Below, piece by piece: positions 15,936 through 24,070 of a stretch of 33,808 bases of DNA. The translations under genes and the position numbers were made by a program. Positions within the stretch are counted from its first letter, which is position 1, and every line of letters begins with the position of its first letter. Source of the stretch: Polaromonas sp. UBA4122 (GTDB lineage: Bacteria; Pseudomonadota; Gammaproteobacteria; Burkholderiales; Burkholderiaceae_C); NCBI GenBank assembly GCA_002381615.1, contig DFWY01000086.1, forward strand, positions 1 through 33,808, written 5' to 3'. The notes beneath the pieces were generated by a model. The model worked only from the letters and a program-made list of their open reading frames with translations. It was not told the origin of the DNA and ran no database searches.

Positions 15936-17758
15936 TCGCGTCTTTCGTTAAGTTGATACAAGGCGGGCGAGCCTTCCGGCAGTTTTTCAAGTTCCCAGAG
16001 CTTGTTGTGAAAAGCCGCCACGCTGGGGCGGTGGGCGATGGAAACCATGCCGCCCTTGGCCGCCTTGACCTGCGCCAGCAGTTTTTCGTGCAGCGTTTTC
16101 TCGGCCACCTCGTCCAGCGCACTGGTCGCTTCGTCGGCAAAAATCCAGCTGGGTTTCTTCAGCAGCACCCGGGCAATGGCCAGGCGTTGCTGCTCGCCAC
16201 CCGACAGCTTCTGGCTCCAGGCGTCCTGGTCATCGAGTCGGCTGGTCAGCTTCGGCAGCAGCGCGTCTCCAAGGGCCTGCTTGAGGGCTTCGTCGCAGTA
16301 CTGCGCGGCCGGCTGCGGGTACGCCAGCGCATCACGCAGCGTGCCATCGGGGAAGTAGGGGCGCTGCGGAATGAACATGGCGTTTGCCGGTACATGGGTC
16401 TGGCCTTTTGCAAACGGCCAGATGCCTGCCAGGGCACGGAACAGCGTGGACTTGCCACTGCCTGATGGGCCTTTGACGAGCACGCTTTCGCCGGGACCGG
16501 CCTTCAGTGACACGCCGCTCAGCAGGGTCGCGCCCGTCGGCAGCGCCAAGCTCAGGCCGCTGACCGCCAGCGTGTCGGCACCGGCCAAGGGATTTTCGTT
16601 GTTTGCTATCACATTGATAGCTGTCCGAACCCGTCCTTGTTGGACAAGGCTTGAAATATTGTCTTCAAAACTGGTCAGGCGGTCGGTCGTGGCGCGCCAC
16701 GCGGCCAGGCTGCTGTAGTTGTCGACCAGCCAGCTGAGCGAGTCTTGCACCCGCCCGAAGGCCGACGATATTTGCATCAGTTCCCCGAGCTGGATGGCGC
16801 CGCTGAAAAAGCGCGGTGCCGCCACGATGAAGGGAAAGACCACGGCGGCCTGGCCAAAAAAGTTGGTAAACCACACCAGGTTTTTTTGCGCCTTGATCAG
16901 CTTGAGGTAGTTGGCCAGCACGGCGGAAAAGCGGGTGTCAAGGTGTGCCCGTTCCACGGCTTCGCCTTTGTCCAGCGCGATGGATTCGCTGTATTCGCGT
17001 ACCCGCACCATGTGGTGGCGAAAGTCGGCCTCAACGCGCTGCTGCTGGAAGTTGAGCTTGATCTGCGGCCGGCCGATGTAGTGGGTGACGATGCTGCCCA
17101 CGACACAATAGAGCACGGCCATCCAGACCATGAAGCCCGGAATGCTGTAGGAAGTGCCGCTCAGCGTGAACGCGAACGCGCCTGAGAGCGACCAGAGAAT
17201 GCCGACAAAACTGAGCAGCGTGACCACGGCATTGAGCAGGCCCATGCTCAGCGAAATGCTGTAGGTGGTAAACAGGTTGATGTCCTCCTGAATCCGCTGG
17301 TCCGGATTGTCTGGCGCATTGGCGGTATTCGAGCCGCCGTTGTCCGCACCGGTAAAGCGTGCCAGCTCCAGCTGGTAAAAGGCATGGTCGGCCAGCCAGC
17401 GCTGCAGGTAATGCGTCGTCATCCATGCGCGCCAGCGCATCTCCAGCAGCTGCGTCAGGTAGAAACGGTAAACGGCGATGATGATGAAGGCGAACGCCAG
17501 GTAGGTGAATCGCCCCAACTGCGTCCAGAACACCGCCGCGTCCTTGTTTTGCAGAGCGTCGTAAAACACCCGGTTCCAGTCATTGATCAGCACCAGCATG
17601 TAGACCGCGCCCAGGTTGAGCAGGACGATGGCCAGCAGCAGGCCGCGGGCTTTCCATTTGTCTTCTGACCTGAAGTAAGGTGCCGACAGGGCCCAGACCC
17701 TGGCGCTGAACCGCCTGAAGGCGCTGAATTTGGTGGAGATGCGTGAGAGTAGATTCAT
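15932..17758 (-). CDS. SbmA/BacA/YddA-type ABC transporter, membrane and ATPase domains fused
   Basis: 608-residue inner-membrane protein. The N-terminal half is an ABC_membrane_2 domain with about six membrane segments (VLINDWNRVFYDALQNKD, LLEMRWRAWMTTHYLQRW and QRIQEDINLF are typical). The C-terminal half is an ATPase with Walker A GPSGSGKST (about residue 430), signature LSGGEQQRLAIARVLL (about 517), Walker B WIFADEATSALDE (about 540) and a switch His in SIAHRPS (about 574). Relatives move peptides, cobalamin or long acyl compounds; the substrate here is unknown. Residues 370-385, in the linker between the two halves, are encoded by a copy of the dispersed 48-nt palindrome. It starts 33 bases after the 5'-nucleotidase stop and overlaps the ABM gene by 4 bases. 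Confidence 0.9.
   Translation of the reverse strand: MNLLSRISTKFSAFRRFSARVWALSAPYFRSEDKWKARGLLLAIVLLNLGAVYMLVLINDWNRVFYDALQNKDAAVFWTQLGRFTYLAFAFIIIAVYRFYLTQLLEMRWRAWMTTHYLQRWLADHAFYQLELARFTGADNGGSNTANAPDNPDQRIQEDINLFTTYSISLSMGLLNAVVTLLSFVGILWSLSGAFAFTLSGTSYSIPGFMVWMAVLYCVVGSIVTHYIGRPQIKLNFQQQRVEADFRHHMVRVREYSESIALDKGEAVERAHLDTRFSAVLANYLKLIKAQKNLVWFTNFFGQAAVVFPFIVAAPRFFSGAIQLGELMQISSAFGRVQDSLSWLVDNYSSLAAWRATTDRLTSFEDNISSLVQQGRVRTAINVIANNENPLAGADTLAVSGLSLALPTGATLLSGVSLKAGPGESVLVKGPSGSGKSTLFRALAGIWPFAKGQTHVPANAMFIPQRPYFPDGTLRDALAYPQPAAQYCDEALKQALGDALLPKLTSRLDDQDAWSQKLSGGEQQRLAIARVLLKKPSWIFADEATSALDEVAEKTLHEKLLAQVKAAKGGMVSIAHRPSVAAFHNKLWELEKLPEGSPALYQLNERRE
16604..16651 (-). repeat. 48-nt palindromic element, copy 2 (inside ABC transporter gene)
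   Basis: Plus strand GCTATCACATTGATAGC followed by a TGTCC...GGACA arm pair. In the coding direction it encodes SLVQQGRVRTAINVIA (residues 370-385), in the same frame as the hydratase and pgi copies. It lies in the flexible stretch between the membrane domain and the ATPase, where extra residues would be tolerated. Confidence 0.75.
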
Positions 17759-17791
17759 TCAGAAAGTCGTGGTTGAACCAGGTTGGAAGCG

Positions 17792-18721
17792 TCAGGACAG
17801 TTGGTTGGACACGCCGCTGGCCACATGGCCAGCGGGCACATGCTGGGCCGCCGAATGGACATGGCCGGTCTGGTCGTCAAAGAAAAAGTCGGGTTCAAAT
17901 TCGCGCAGAAACTCGCCCTTTGCCAGGCCGCCGAGGAACATGGCTTCATCGATCTCGATATTCCAGTCCATCAGCGTGCGGATGGCGCGCTCGTGCGCCG
18001 GGGCGCTACGCGCGGTCACCAGTGCGGTGCGGATACGCATTTGCGGTGTGCCGTCTTGCTGCAGGCGATGCAGCGCTTTCAGCAAGGGCATGAAGGGGCC
18101 AGGGGGCAGCGGTTTTGCCGCCAGCTTGCGCTCATGCTTTTGAAAGGCCTCCAGGCCGTCGCGCTGGAACACCCGCTCGGCCTGGTCAGAAAACAGCACC
18201 GCATCGCCGTCAAACGCAATGCGAACCTCGTTGGGATAGCTGCTTTTGGCGTGGACTGAGTGCGTGGCGACGGTCGCCGCCGCAAAGCCTGCATCCAGCG
18301 CAGCCCTCACGTCCTCGGGGTTGGCTGACAAAAACAGATTGGCCTGCAAGGCCCGCAGGTAGTTATACGGCGCACGGCCCTTGGTGAACACGCCGCGCTC
18401 CAGCTTGAGCTTGTTGACGTCGGCCGAGCGAAACACCCGCAGCCCGGACACCGGGTCATTACGCGAAAGCATCACCACTTCCACCCGTTTGATCTCCGTG
18501 TTGAAAGCCAGCAGCTTTTTGATCAGTGAAAACGCCACGCCAGGCCTGGCAGGCAGGTCCAGCCGGTCCAGCTGGAGTTGCATGTAAGCCCCGTCTTTTT
18601 TGGCGCCCTGTGCCGGTTCTTCCGTCAGGCCGGTTTCAAAAACGCGGTTTTCTTCTTCAAAATCAAACAGGGCGCGCGATGAGATCGCCACCACGAGCTG
18701 ACCATCGAGATTTGCTGCCAT
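17792..18721 (-). CDS. Cytosolic 5'-nucleotidase family protein
   Basis: 309-residue protein of the 5_nucleotid (NT5C1-like) family, which dephosphorylates nucleoside 5'-monophosphates. Conserved stretches include LVVAISSRALFDFEEE, VEVVMLSRNDPVSGLRVFRS, FLSANPEDVRAALDAGFAAATV, EVRIAFDGDAVLFSD and a C-terminal FLGGLAKGEFLREFEPDFFFDDQ. Length is normal. It is first in a minus-strand group with the ABC transporter and the ABM protein; the functional link is unknown. A strong hairpin lies in the last codons (17814-17835). Confidence 0.87.
   Translation of the reverse strand: MAANLDGQLVVAISSRALFDFEEENRVFETGLTEEPAQGAKKDGAYMQLQLDRLDLPARPGVAFSLIKKLLAFNTEIKRVEVVMLSRNDPVSGLRVFRSADVNKLKLERGVFTKGRAPYNYLRALQANLFLSANPEDVRAALDAGFAAATVATHSVHAKSSYPNEVRIAFDGDAVLFSDQAERVFQRDGLEAFQKHERKLAAKPLPPGPFMPLLKALHRLQQDGTPQMRIRTALVTARSAPAHERAIRTLMDWNIEIDEAMFLGGLAKGEFLREFEPDFFFDDQTGHVHSAAQHVPAGHVASGVSNQLS
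17814..17835 (-). other. Strong hairpin in the last codons of the nucleotidase gene
   Basis: CCGCTGGCCA and TGGCCAGCGG form a perfect 10-bp stem around a 2-base spacer, about 20 bases before the nucleotidase stop and 55 bases before the ABC transporter start. There is no U-run, so it is not a classic terminator. It might act in RNA stability or processing between the two genes, or be a recognition site; it may also be chance in G/C-rich coding DNA. Confidence 0.45.
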
Positions 18722-18948
18722 AGTGATGCCTTGGTCCGTAGTGTGCTGTTAGCCGATTGGCAACTCCAGTGTCCGCCATTGTCCATAATCCGGCCTGTTC
18801 AATGTGACCCACGATCTGTGTGAGAAGTTTCACCGCCCGGATGACGCCAGCGTGCGTGATCTACCGCGTGTCTGCCGGGCCCCGCAGTTGTCAGCCGCGT
18901 GAGCAGCAGGGCAGTAGCCTGGCCCCCAGCGGGAAGTCGGTGCTGGGC

Positions 18949-19212
18949 TCAATCGTGGGCAGGCGCGGGGGTTGGGGTTCGCTCATCGGTGATCTGTTTG
19001 AGGCAGGCGGGACAAAAACACGAGGCTGCGCTGTTGTCCGGTTGCAAGGGCAGGGGCCGGGCGGCAGGAACAGGCATCACATGAGGCAACTGCGTACACC
19101 AGCACTCGGCGTCTCCAGCCACGTTGCTGCAACGAAAGCCAGCGCAGCAGCGTGGGCACAGCGACGAATTTGGCAACTCAGCTTCTGGTAATAACGCGCC
19201 CGGTGAAGTCAT
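18949..19212 (-). CDS. Cysteine-rich CWC-type small protein
   Basis: 87-residue cytoplasmic protein with nine cysteines arranged as CPRCCAGFRC, then CWC, then CFCPACLKQI. This matches the cysteine-rich CWC family, which probably binds zinc; function is not known. The ATG lies 12 bases after the ilvA stop on the same strand, so the two are probably cotranscribed. An overlapping plus-strand frame (18820-19191) has no family features and is taken as its shadow. 227 bases without a recognised gene separate its end from the nucleotidase start. Confidence 0.8.
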   Translation of the reverse strand: MTSPGALLPEAELPNSSLCPRCCAGFRCSNVAGDAECWCTQLPHVMPVPAARPLPLQPDNSAASCFCPACLKQITDERTPTPAPAHD

Positions 19213-19224
19213 GGCAGCATCCGG

Positions 19225-20871
19225 TCAGCTCTGCAAAAACAGCCGGTACACCGGGTTGTCGGTTTCTTCGACATGGGGGTAGCCCAAGGTGTCCAGAAAT
19301 TCCTTGAAGGCCTTGTTGTCGGCCTTGGGAACCTGCAAGCCCACCAGAATACGCCCGTAGTCGGCACCCTGGTTGCGGTAGTGAAACAGACTGATGTTCC
19401 AGCCCGGGCGCATGCTGGACAAAAACTTCATCAGTGCGCCCGGCCGCTCGGGAAATATGAAACGCAGCAAACGCTCGTCTTTGGACAGCGCGCTGTGCCC
19501 GCCCACCATGTGGCGAATGTGTTCCTTGGCCAGCTCGTCATGCGTGAGGTCGAGCGCCTTGAAGCCGTGGCGTGAAAAATTGGCGGCAATTTTGCTGCTC
19601 TCGCCCTTGGCCGATGTGGTCAGGCCCACAAACACATGGGCGTTGGCATCGTCACTGATGCGGTAGTTGAATTCGGTCACATTCCGCGGGCCACCTCCTG
19701 ACGAAATGGGCAACTCGCCAATCAGCTCGCAAAACCGCCGGAAGCTGCCGCGCTCTTCGGGAATCGTCACGGCAAACAGGGCCTCGCGTTCCTCGCCCAC
19801 TTCGGCCCGCTCGGCGACAAAGCGCAGGCGGTCAAAGTTCATGTTGGCGCCGCACAAAATGGCGGCGTAGGTTTCGCCTTTGGTCTTGTGGGTGGCCACA
19901 TACTGCTTGATCGCGGCCACGGCCAGCGCACCCGCGGGCTCCACGATGCTGCGGGTATCGACAAACACATCCTTGATGGCGGCGCAGACCGCGTCGGTAT
20001 CGACGGTGATGTAGTCGTCCACCAGTTCGCTGCTGATGCGGAAGGTTTCTTCGCCCACCAGCTTGACGGCCGTGCCATCTGAAAACAGGCCCACGTCGCT
20101 CAGGGTCACACGCTTTTTCGCGTGTACCGACTGGATCATGGCGTCGGAGTCGTTCATCTGCACGCCGATCACCTTGATCTCGGGCCGCACGGCCTTGATG
20201 TAGTTGGCCACGCCAGAGATCAGTCCGCCGCCGCCTATGGCCACAAACACCGCATCCAAGCGGTTGGAGCCCAAGCTTTGCAGTTGTCGCAGGATTTCCA
20301 TGGCAATCGTGCCCTGGCCGGCAATCACGTCCGGGTCGTCAAACGGGTGCACAAAAGTAAGCCCCAGTTTTTTCTCAAGCACCACGGCGTGGACATGGGC
20401 ATCCGAGTAGCTGTCGCCGTGCAGCACGACCTCGCCGCCCCAGCCTTTGACCGCGTCAATCTTGACTTGCGGTGTGGTCGTCGGCATCACAATCACGGCG
20501 CGGGTGCCGAGTTTTTGCGCGCTTAGCGCCACCCCTTGGGCGTGGTTACCGGCCGAGGCGCAGATCACGCCTTTTTTGAGCTGTGCTGGGCTCAGGTGGG
20601 CCATCTTGTTGTAGGCACCCCGCAGCTTGAAGCTGAACACCGGCTGCTGGTCTTCGCGTTTTAACAGCACGGTGTTGTTCAGGCGCTGACTCAGGTTTTT
20701 TGCCGGCTCCAGGCTTGACTCCACCGCCACGTCATAAACCCGTGCCGTGAGGATTTTTTTCAGGTAATCAGCGGGCTTGAGCCCCTTGGCAGAAGGCTTT
20801 CCAAACGGTTTCCTGGATGGTTTGGTGCTTCGGGATGCAGGGTGCTTGGTGGTCGGGGTGTTGGTGGGCAT
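19225..20871 (-). CDS. ilvA: Threonine ammonia-lyase (threonine dehydratase), biosynthetic
   Basis: 548-residue PLP enzyme converting threonine to 2-oxobutanoate, the first step of isoleucine synthesis. The PLP lysine is in VFSFKLRGAYNKM, the phosphate loop is GGGGLISGVANYIKAV, and SAGNHAQGVALSAQ is conserved. Two C-terminal ACT-like domains (EREALFAVTIPEERGSFRRF and ERLLRFIFPERPGALMKF) show it is the long, isoleucine-inhibited form. An unusual Lys/Pro/Ser/Thr-rich N-terminus of about 45 residues precedes the core. The frame is open up to 21093, but that extension would read through an intrinsic terminator. I therefore take ATG 20871, which leaves a leader of about 160 bases. The Cys-rich protein gene follows after 12 bases. 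Confidence 0.92.
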   Translation of the reverse strand: MPTNTPTTKHPASRSTKPSRKPFGKPSAKGLKPADYLKKILTARVYDVAVESSLEPAKNLSQRLNNTVLLKREDQQPVFSFKLRGAYNKMAHLSPAQLKKGVICASAGNHAQGVALSAQKLGTRAVIVMPTTTPQVKIDAVKGWGGEVVLHGDSYSDAHVHAVVLEKKLGLTFVHPFDDPDVIAGQGTIAMEILRQLQSLGSNRLDAVFVAIGGGGLISGVANYIKAVRPEIKVIGVQMNDSDAMIQSVHAKKRVTLSDVGLFSDGTAVKLVGEETFRISSELVDDYITVDTDAVCAAIKDVFVDTRSIVEPAGALAVAAIKQYVATHKTKGETYAAILCGANMNFDRLRFVAERAEVGEEREALFAVTIPEERGSFRRFCELIGELPISSGGGPRNVTEFNYRISDDANAHVFVGLTTSAKGESSKIAANFSRHGFKALDLTHDELAKEHIRHMVGGHSALSKDERLLRFIFPERPGALMKFLSSMRPGWNISLFHYRNQGADYGRILVGLQVPKADNKAFKEFLDTLGYPHVEETDNPVYRLFLQS

Positions 20872-20915
20872 GTTTTTTTCTCGCAACCTGACATCATAGT
20901 GGCCAGGAAATGGGC

Positions 20916-20946
20916 AAAAAAAAAGACCCAGACCTTGCGGTCTGGG
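20916..20946 (-). terminator. Intrinsic terminator in the ilvA leader (candidate attenuator)
   Basis: On the minus strand CCCAGACC-GCAA-GGTCTGGG forms a perfect 8-bp stem and is followed by TC and nine T. It lies 45 bases upstream of the ilvA ATG and downstream of the likely ilvA promoter. No minus-strand gene precedes it, so it can only act on the ilvA transcript. A competing element CCACC...GGTGG lies just upstream (20952-20970 region), and a Leu-codon cluster (CTC CTC CAC CTC CTC) is near it, but no clear closed leader peptide is seen. Confidence 0.8.
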
Positions 20947-21039
20947 CCTATAAATCCACCCTTTGAGGAGGTGGAGGAGACAACCAGTGCAAAAATACGT
21001 TGAGTCGGTGATGACAGTCCGCATTGATGCAATGGTTTT

Positions 21040-21069
21040 AGTATAGCGGAGCGGTGCTGCGCTGCACAA
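21040..21069 (-). promoter_or_regulatory. Probable ilvA promoter
   Basis: Minus-strand TTGTGC (21069-21064), an 18-base spacer and TATACT (21045-21040) make a good sigma-70 match. Transcription would start near 21033 and give a leader of about 160 bases containing the terminator at 20916-20946. Confidence 0.6.
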
Positions 21070-21137
21070 TACTTTGTAGCGGAAACTAAGCATTTCCGTG
21101 GGTTATTAATAAATGTTTTGCATAAGGAATTGCGTGT

Positions 21138-21596
21138 ATGGAATGCACAGTGAGCTGGACAGGCACAAAGGCGGCGACCGGGTTGCGCTCAGGCATGACG
21201 TTTCTCGCCGAAACCGGCAGTGGCCACACCCTGGTGATGGACGGCGCGCCCGATGCCGACAAGCCGGAAAATGGTGGCGCCAACTTGGCGCCACGCCCCA
21301 TGGAAACCATGCTGGCGGGCACGGGCGGTTGCACCGCGTATGACGTGGTGCTGATTCTCAAGCGCGGCCGCCATGATGTACGCGGCTGCTCGGTCAAGCT
21401 CAGCTCCGAAAGAGCCCCCGCAGACCCCAAGGTGTTCACCAAAATTCACATGCATTTTGTGGTGACGGGGCGCGGCTTGGCCGCCAGCGCCGTGGAACGC
21501 GCCATTGCCATGAGCCACGACAAATACTGCTCGGCCACTATCATGCTGGCCAAAACGGCAGAAATTAGCACCAGCTTTGAACTGATCGAGGCTTGA
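21138..21596 (+). CDS. OsmC-family protein
   Basis: 152-residue protein of the OsmC/Ohr superfamily, thiol peroxidases that reduce organic hydroperoxides. The two expected cysteines are present: Cys65 in AGTGGCTAYDVV and Cys131 in SHDKYCSATIML. The form looks like the YhfA-type OsmC relatives rather than Ohr itself. An AAGGA ribosome site lies 8-9 bases before the ATG. It is divergent from ilvA, sharing a 266-bp intergenic region. Immediately after the stop comes a palindromic repeat that could serve as its transcription end. Confidence 0.88.
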   Translation: MECTVSWTGTKAATGLRSGMTFLAETGSGHTLVMDGAPDADKPENGGANLAPRPMETMLAGTGGCTAYDVVLILKRGRHDVRGCSVKLSSERAPADPKVFTKIHMHFVVTGRGLAASAVERAIAMSHDKYCSATIMLAKTAEISTSFELIEA

Positions 21597-21607
21597 AGCT
21601 GTTTTGG

Positions 21608-21655
21608 CATCTGGCGCCCGAAAAATGGGCGCCAGATGCTATTAAATTTAGAGCA
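21608..21655 (+). repeat. 48-nt palindromic element, copy 3 (after osmC-like gene), with strong hairpin
   Basis: GCATCTGGCGCCC (21607-21619) and GGGCGCCAGATGC (21627-21639) form a 13-bp perfect stem around GAAAAAT, followed by the GCTATTAAATTTAGAGC part. In the frame used by the genic copies the unit reads HLAPEKWAPDAIKFRA with no stop. An outer GAAGCTG/CAGCTTC pair encloses the structure. It starts 10 bases after the osmC-like stop and may act as its terminator. Confidence 0.7.
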
Positions 21656-21933
21656 GCTTCGAAATTCGGCGCAGGTCGCATCCGATCGGTGCCATTAAAC
21701 CTAGAAACGACAGCTGGACGCGCCCGTGGGTGCTGTGATTGGCGAGCCAGACAAGGCGCGACAATGCAGCGGGCTATTGCCCGCAAGGCGGAGTAACGCT
21801 GTATGGCGCGGCAAGCGCAGTGCCATCGGGTGCGTAGCGCTCTGACCCAAAAGGTGAACGTGATCGAAGGCAAGAAAGCTGGATTTCATGCGGATTTACC
21901 AAAGTAATCAAGCGGTCAGCTGCCGTTTTTAGG
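21656..21933. other. Intergenic stretch between osmC-like gene and coq7
   Basis: With the repeat just before it, this makes a 337-bp gap between two convergent genes. No gene is recognised. The middle part (about 21700-21800, CTAGAAACGACAGCTGGACG and following) has the look of a dispersed non-coding repeat, but a second copy is not in this window. Confidence 0.35.
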
Positions 21934-22563
21934 TTATATCCGGTGCGCCACCGTCGTCATCACCCGGGCCGCCGAGCGCATCAGCAGCTTTACCGGCGTC
22001 GGCAGTTGCATCGCGCCCGCATCGTCCGCTGCCCGTGCATGCCGCGCCTCGTCGTCCTTCATTTGCGCCACGATGGCGCGGGACTCGTGATCGCCTTCAG
22101 GCAGGCGCTCCAGCTGGCTCTCCAGATGGGCTTCGACCTGACGCTCAGTCTCCACCACAAAGCCCAGGCTCACGCCGTCGCCCAGCCGGCTGGCGACCAG
22201 GCCTAGCCCAAAGGCGCCTGCGTACCAGAGCGGGTTGAGCAGGGAGGGGCGGGCACCGAGCTCGTCTAGCCGGTCCCTGGTCCAGGCGAGGTGATCGCCT
22301 TCTTCCCGGCTGGCTTTCAGAAACTGCTCGCGCAGAACCGGGTCGCGCGTGCCCAGCGCCTGCGCGGCATACAGCGCCTGCGCGCAGACCTCGCCCACAT
22401 GGTTGACCCGCATCAGCGCACCAGACAGGGCTTTGTCCTGCGAGCTCAGGTCGGTAGCCTGGGCTGCCACCGTGGGGCAGGTTCGGCTGGCGCGGGGTTT
22501 GGCAAACAGCGTGCGCAGTACGCCGTCCGCGGCGTTCAGTGCGAAATCAAGTGAAGGTTTCAT
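21934..22563 (-). CDS. coq7: Ubiquinone synthesis 5-demethoxy hydroxylase, Coq7 type
   Basis: 209-residue membrane-associated di-iron enzyme that hydroxylates 2-polyprenyl-3-methyl-6-methoxy-1,4-benzoquinone in ubiquinone synthesis; it replaces UbiF in many proteobacteria. The ferritin-like di-iron ligands are visible: Glu58 in [12 protein letters not shown], Glu88 and His91 in REEGDHLAW, then [14 protein letters not shown] and DDEARHA. Length matches the bacterial form. It is a single gene converging on the osmC-like gene. Confidence 0.95.
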   Translation of the reverse strand: MKPSLDFALNAADGVLRTLFAKPRASRTCPTVAAQATDLSSQDKALSGALMRVNHVGEVCAQALYAAQALGTRDPVLREQFLKASREEGDHLAWTRDRLDELGARPSLLNPLWYAGAFGLGLVASRLGDGVSLGFVVETERQVEAHLESQLERLPEGDHESRAIVAQMKDDEARHARAADDAGAMQLPTPVKLLMRSAARVMTTVAHRI

Positions 22564-22730
22564 GGGGCTCTCTCATTGGGCGGTCGTAGGGCAGAGTGAA
22601 AAACTATGCTGTCAGGTCTGCAGGGCTTGTAGGCCACCGGTATTTTTTTTCAGGCCGCTTGTGTGCAACGCCCCAGAAAAATGACCTTCAGCGCAATGGT
22701 AGCGCCTATGCAGAAAAATGGACAGGCAAC

Positions 22731-22756
22731 AAAAAAGCCCCCAAAAAGGAGGCTTT
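22731..22756 (-). terminator. Intrinsic terminator of the minus-strand porin gene
   Basis: On the minus strand AAGCCTCC-TTTTT-GGGGGCTT (one G-T pair) is followed by a T-run. It lies about 40 bases after the porin stop at 22796. Confidence 0.85.
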
Positions 22757-22795
22757 CAAGTGCGGCGATTCAGGCCGCAAGGCCGAAACCGGCGA

Positions 22796-24070
22796 TCAGA
22801 AGGTGTGGCGAATACCGAAGGCCACGTTGGTGGAGCCGGTACCCGCAGTGGCCGTCACGCCGCCCAGAAAGCCGTTTCCGCCGGGTGCAGCCTGGCCATT
22901 GCCTTTGTTGTTGAAGCGTGTCAGCACCGCATTCAGGTTGGTGCGTTTGGACAAGGCGTAGGTATAAGTCGCGCCGTAGGAATCGGTGTCGGCATTGCTT
23001 GCCAGCTTGTCGTCCAGGCGGTTGTAGGCAACGACCACGGTGTGAACGCCGCTGGTAAGACGGTAACCGATATGCATGAGCTTGGCATCCTGCTTGAACG
23101 CATTGTTGTAAGCGTTTTGGAATGCACTACCGACGGCGGCGCTGCCTGTCGCGCCCGTAATGGTGGCGCCAATGGTCGACAAGCCGGTGGGGTTCTCATC
23201 TTTGATGGTGGCATATTGCCCGTACAGGGTGCCAGGACCCACATCCACCGATGCGCCGAGTACGTTGTTCTCCAGGGAGTCCTGGCCCAGCTCGTTCTTG
23301 CGCTGGTTGCGGGCAAGCCCCGCAGAAAATCCATTGCCCTTGTAAATCACCATGCCGCCCCAGAAGCGACCCGCAGAGCTGTTGCCTGCCACTTCGCCCG
23401 CGCCGTACATCAAGGTTGCGGTGATGCCGCCTGTTTTGATGCCGTATTGCAGGGTATTGCTCAAGCGAATGTCAAAACCGGAGGGGAAGCTGGCGATCTG
23501 GCCCACCGCCAGGCTCGACTGTGTTTGGGACGCGTCAAACGCTGCGCCAGTCAGGTAGGCCGGTGTGTACTGACGGCCGAGAGTAAATGCGCCGAAGGGG
23601 GTAATCAGGCCGGTGAAGGCCTGACGGTCAAATAAGCGGTTGCCCGAGGCGCCTACATTGACCCCCAAATTGTCGGCAATTGACGTATTGACAGTTTTAA
23701 TAAGTATGGCAGTTGGTACCTGAGGAGGAAATTGCGGCAATCCAAGCCCTGCAGCAGTGGACATGCGATCAGGCAGCTGCGTGCCAGAAGCGGGCCTATT
23801 GGAAACCGAACCCGTATCCAGCTCCAACCGGTTTTCCAGCGTAAAAATGGCTTTGTAGCCACCGCCAAGATCTTCTGTACCGCGCAGACCCCAGCGCGAA
23901 CCTTCCATGATGCCGCTGGCAATATAGGTGGACGACCTATCTCCCAGGCCGCTCACATAGTTGATGCCGCCGTCAAGAATGCCATACAGGGTCACGGTGC
24001 TTTGCGCCATAGCAGCAGTGGAGGACAAAATTCCCAGGACGGCGGTTGCAACAAAGGTCAGTTTTTTCAT
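22796..24070 (-). CDS. Outer-membrane porin, Gram-negative type (porin 1)
   Basis: 424-residue precursor of a trimeric 16-strand beta-barrel. The signal peptide MKKLTFVATAVLGILSSTAAMA is followed by the mature start QSTVTLYGILDGGINYVSG, the betaproteobacterial porin signature. GSRWGLRGTEDLGGGYKAIFTLE and a C-terminal strand ending GIRHTF with the final Phe needed for assembly are present. Residues about 90-130 carry a long Pro/Thr-rich insert, probably an external loop. It is head-to-head with a paralogous porin; the two share a 651-bp region. A terminator follows. Confidence 0.93.
   Translation of the reverse strand: MKKLTFVATAVLGILSSTAAMAQSTVTLYGILDGGINYVSGLGDRSSTYIASGIMEGSRWGLRGTEDLGGGYKAIFTLENRLELDTGSVSNRPASGTQLPDRMSTAAGLGLPQFPPQVPTAILIKTVNTSIADNLGVNVGASGNRLFDRQAFTGLITPFGAFTLGRQYTPAYLTGAAFDASQTQSSLAVGQIASFPSGFDIRLSNTLQYGIKTGGITATLMYGAGEVAGNSSAGRFWGGMVIYKGNGFSAGLARNQRKNELGQDSLENNVLGASVDVGPGTLYGQYATIKDENPTGLSTIGATITGATGSAAVGSAFQNAYNNAFKQDAKLMHIGYRLTSGVHTVVVAYNRLDDKLASNADTDSYGATYTYALSKRTNLNAVLTRFNNKGNGQAAPGGNGFLGGVTATAGTGSTNVAFGIRHTF

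Noticed and set aside
18222..18262. GATAGCTGCTTTTGGCG resembling the 48-nt element
   Set aside because: There is no matching GCTAT arm, and the residues encoded are conserved nucleotidase sequence.
18820..19191. 123-residue plus-strand reading frame
   Set aside because: It overlaps the Cys-rich CWC gene on the other strand, whose Cys pattern is a clear family match; the plus-strand product is a low-complexity shadow.
20872..21093. N-terminal extension of IlvA up to 21093
   Set aside because: The frame is open, but it covers the promoter and a strong intrinsic terminator, and the resulting peptide does not look like IlvA.
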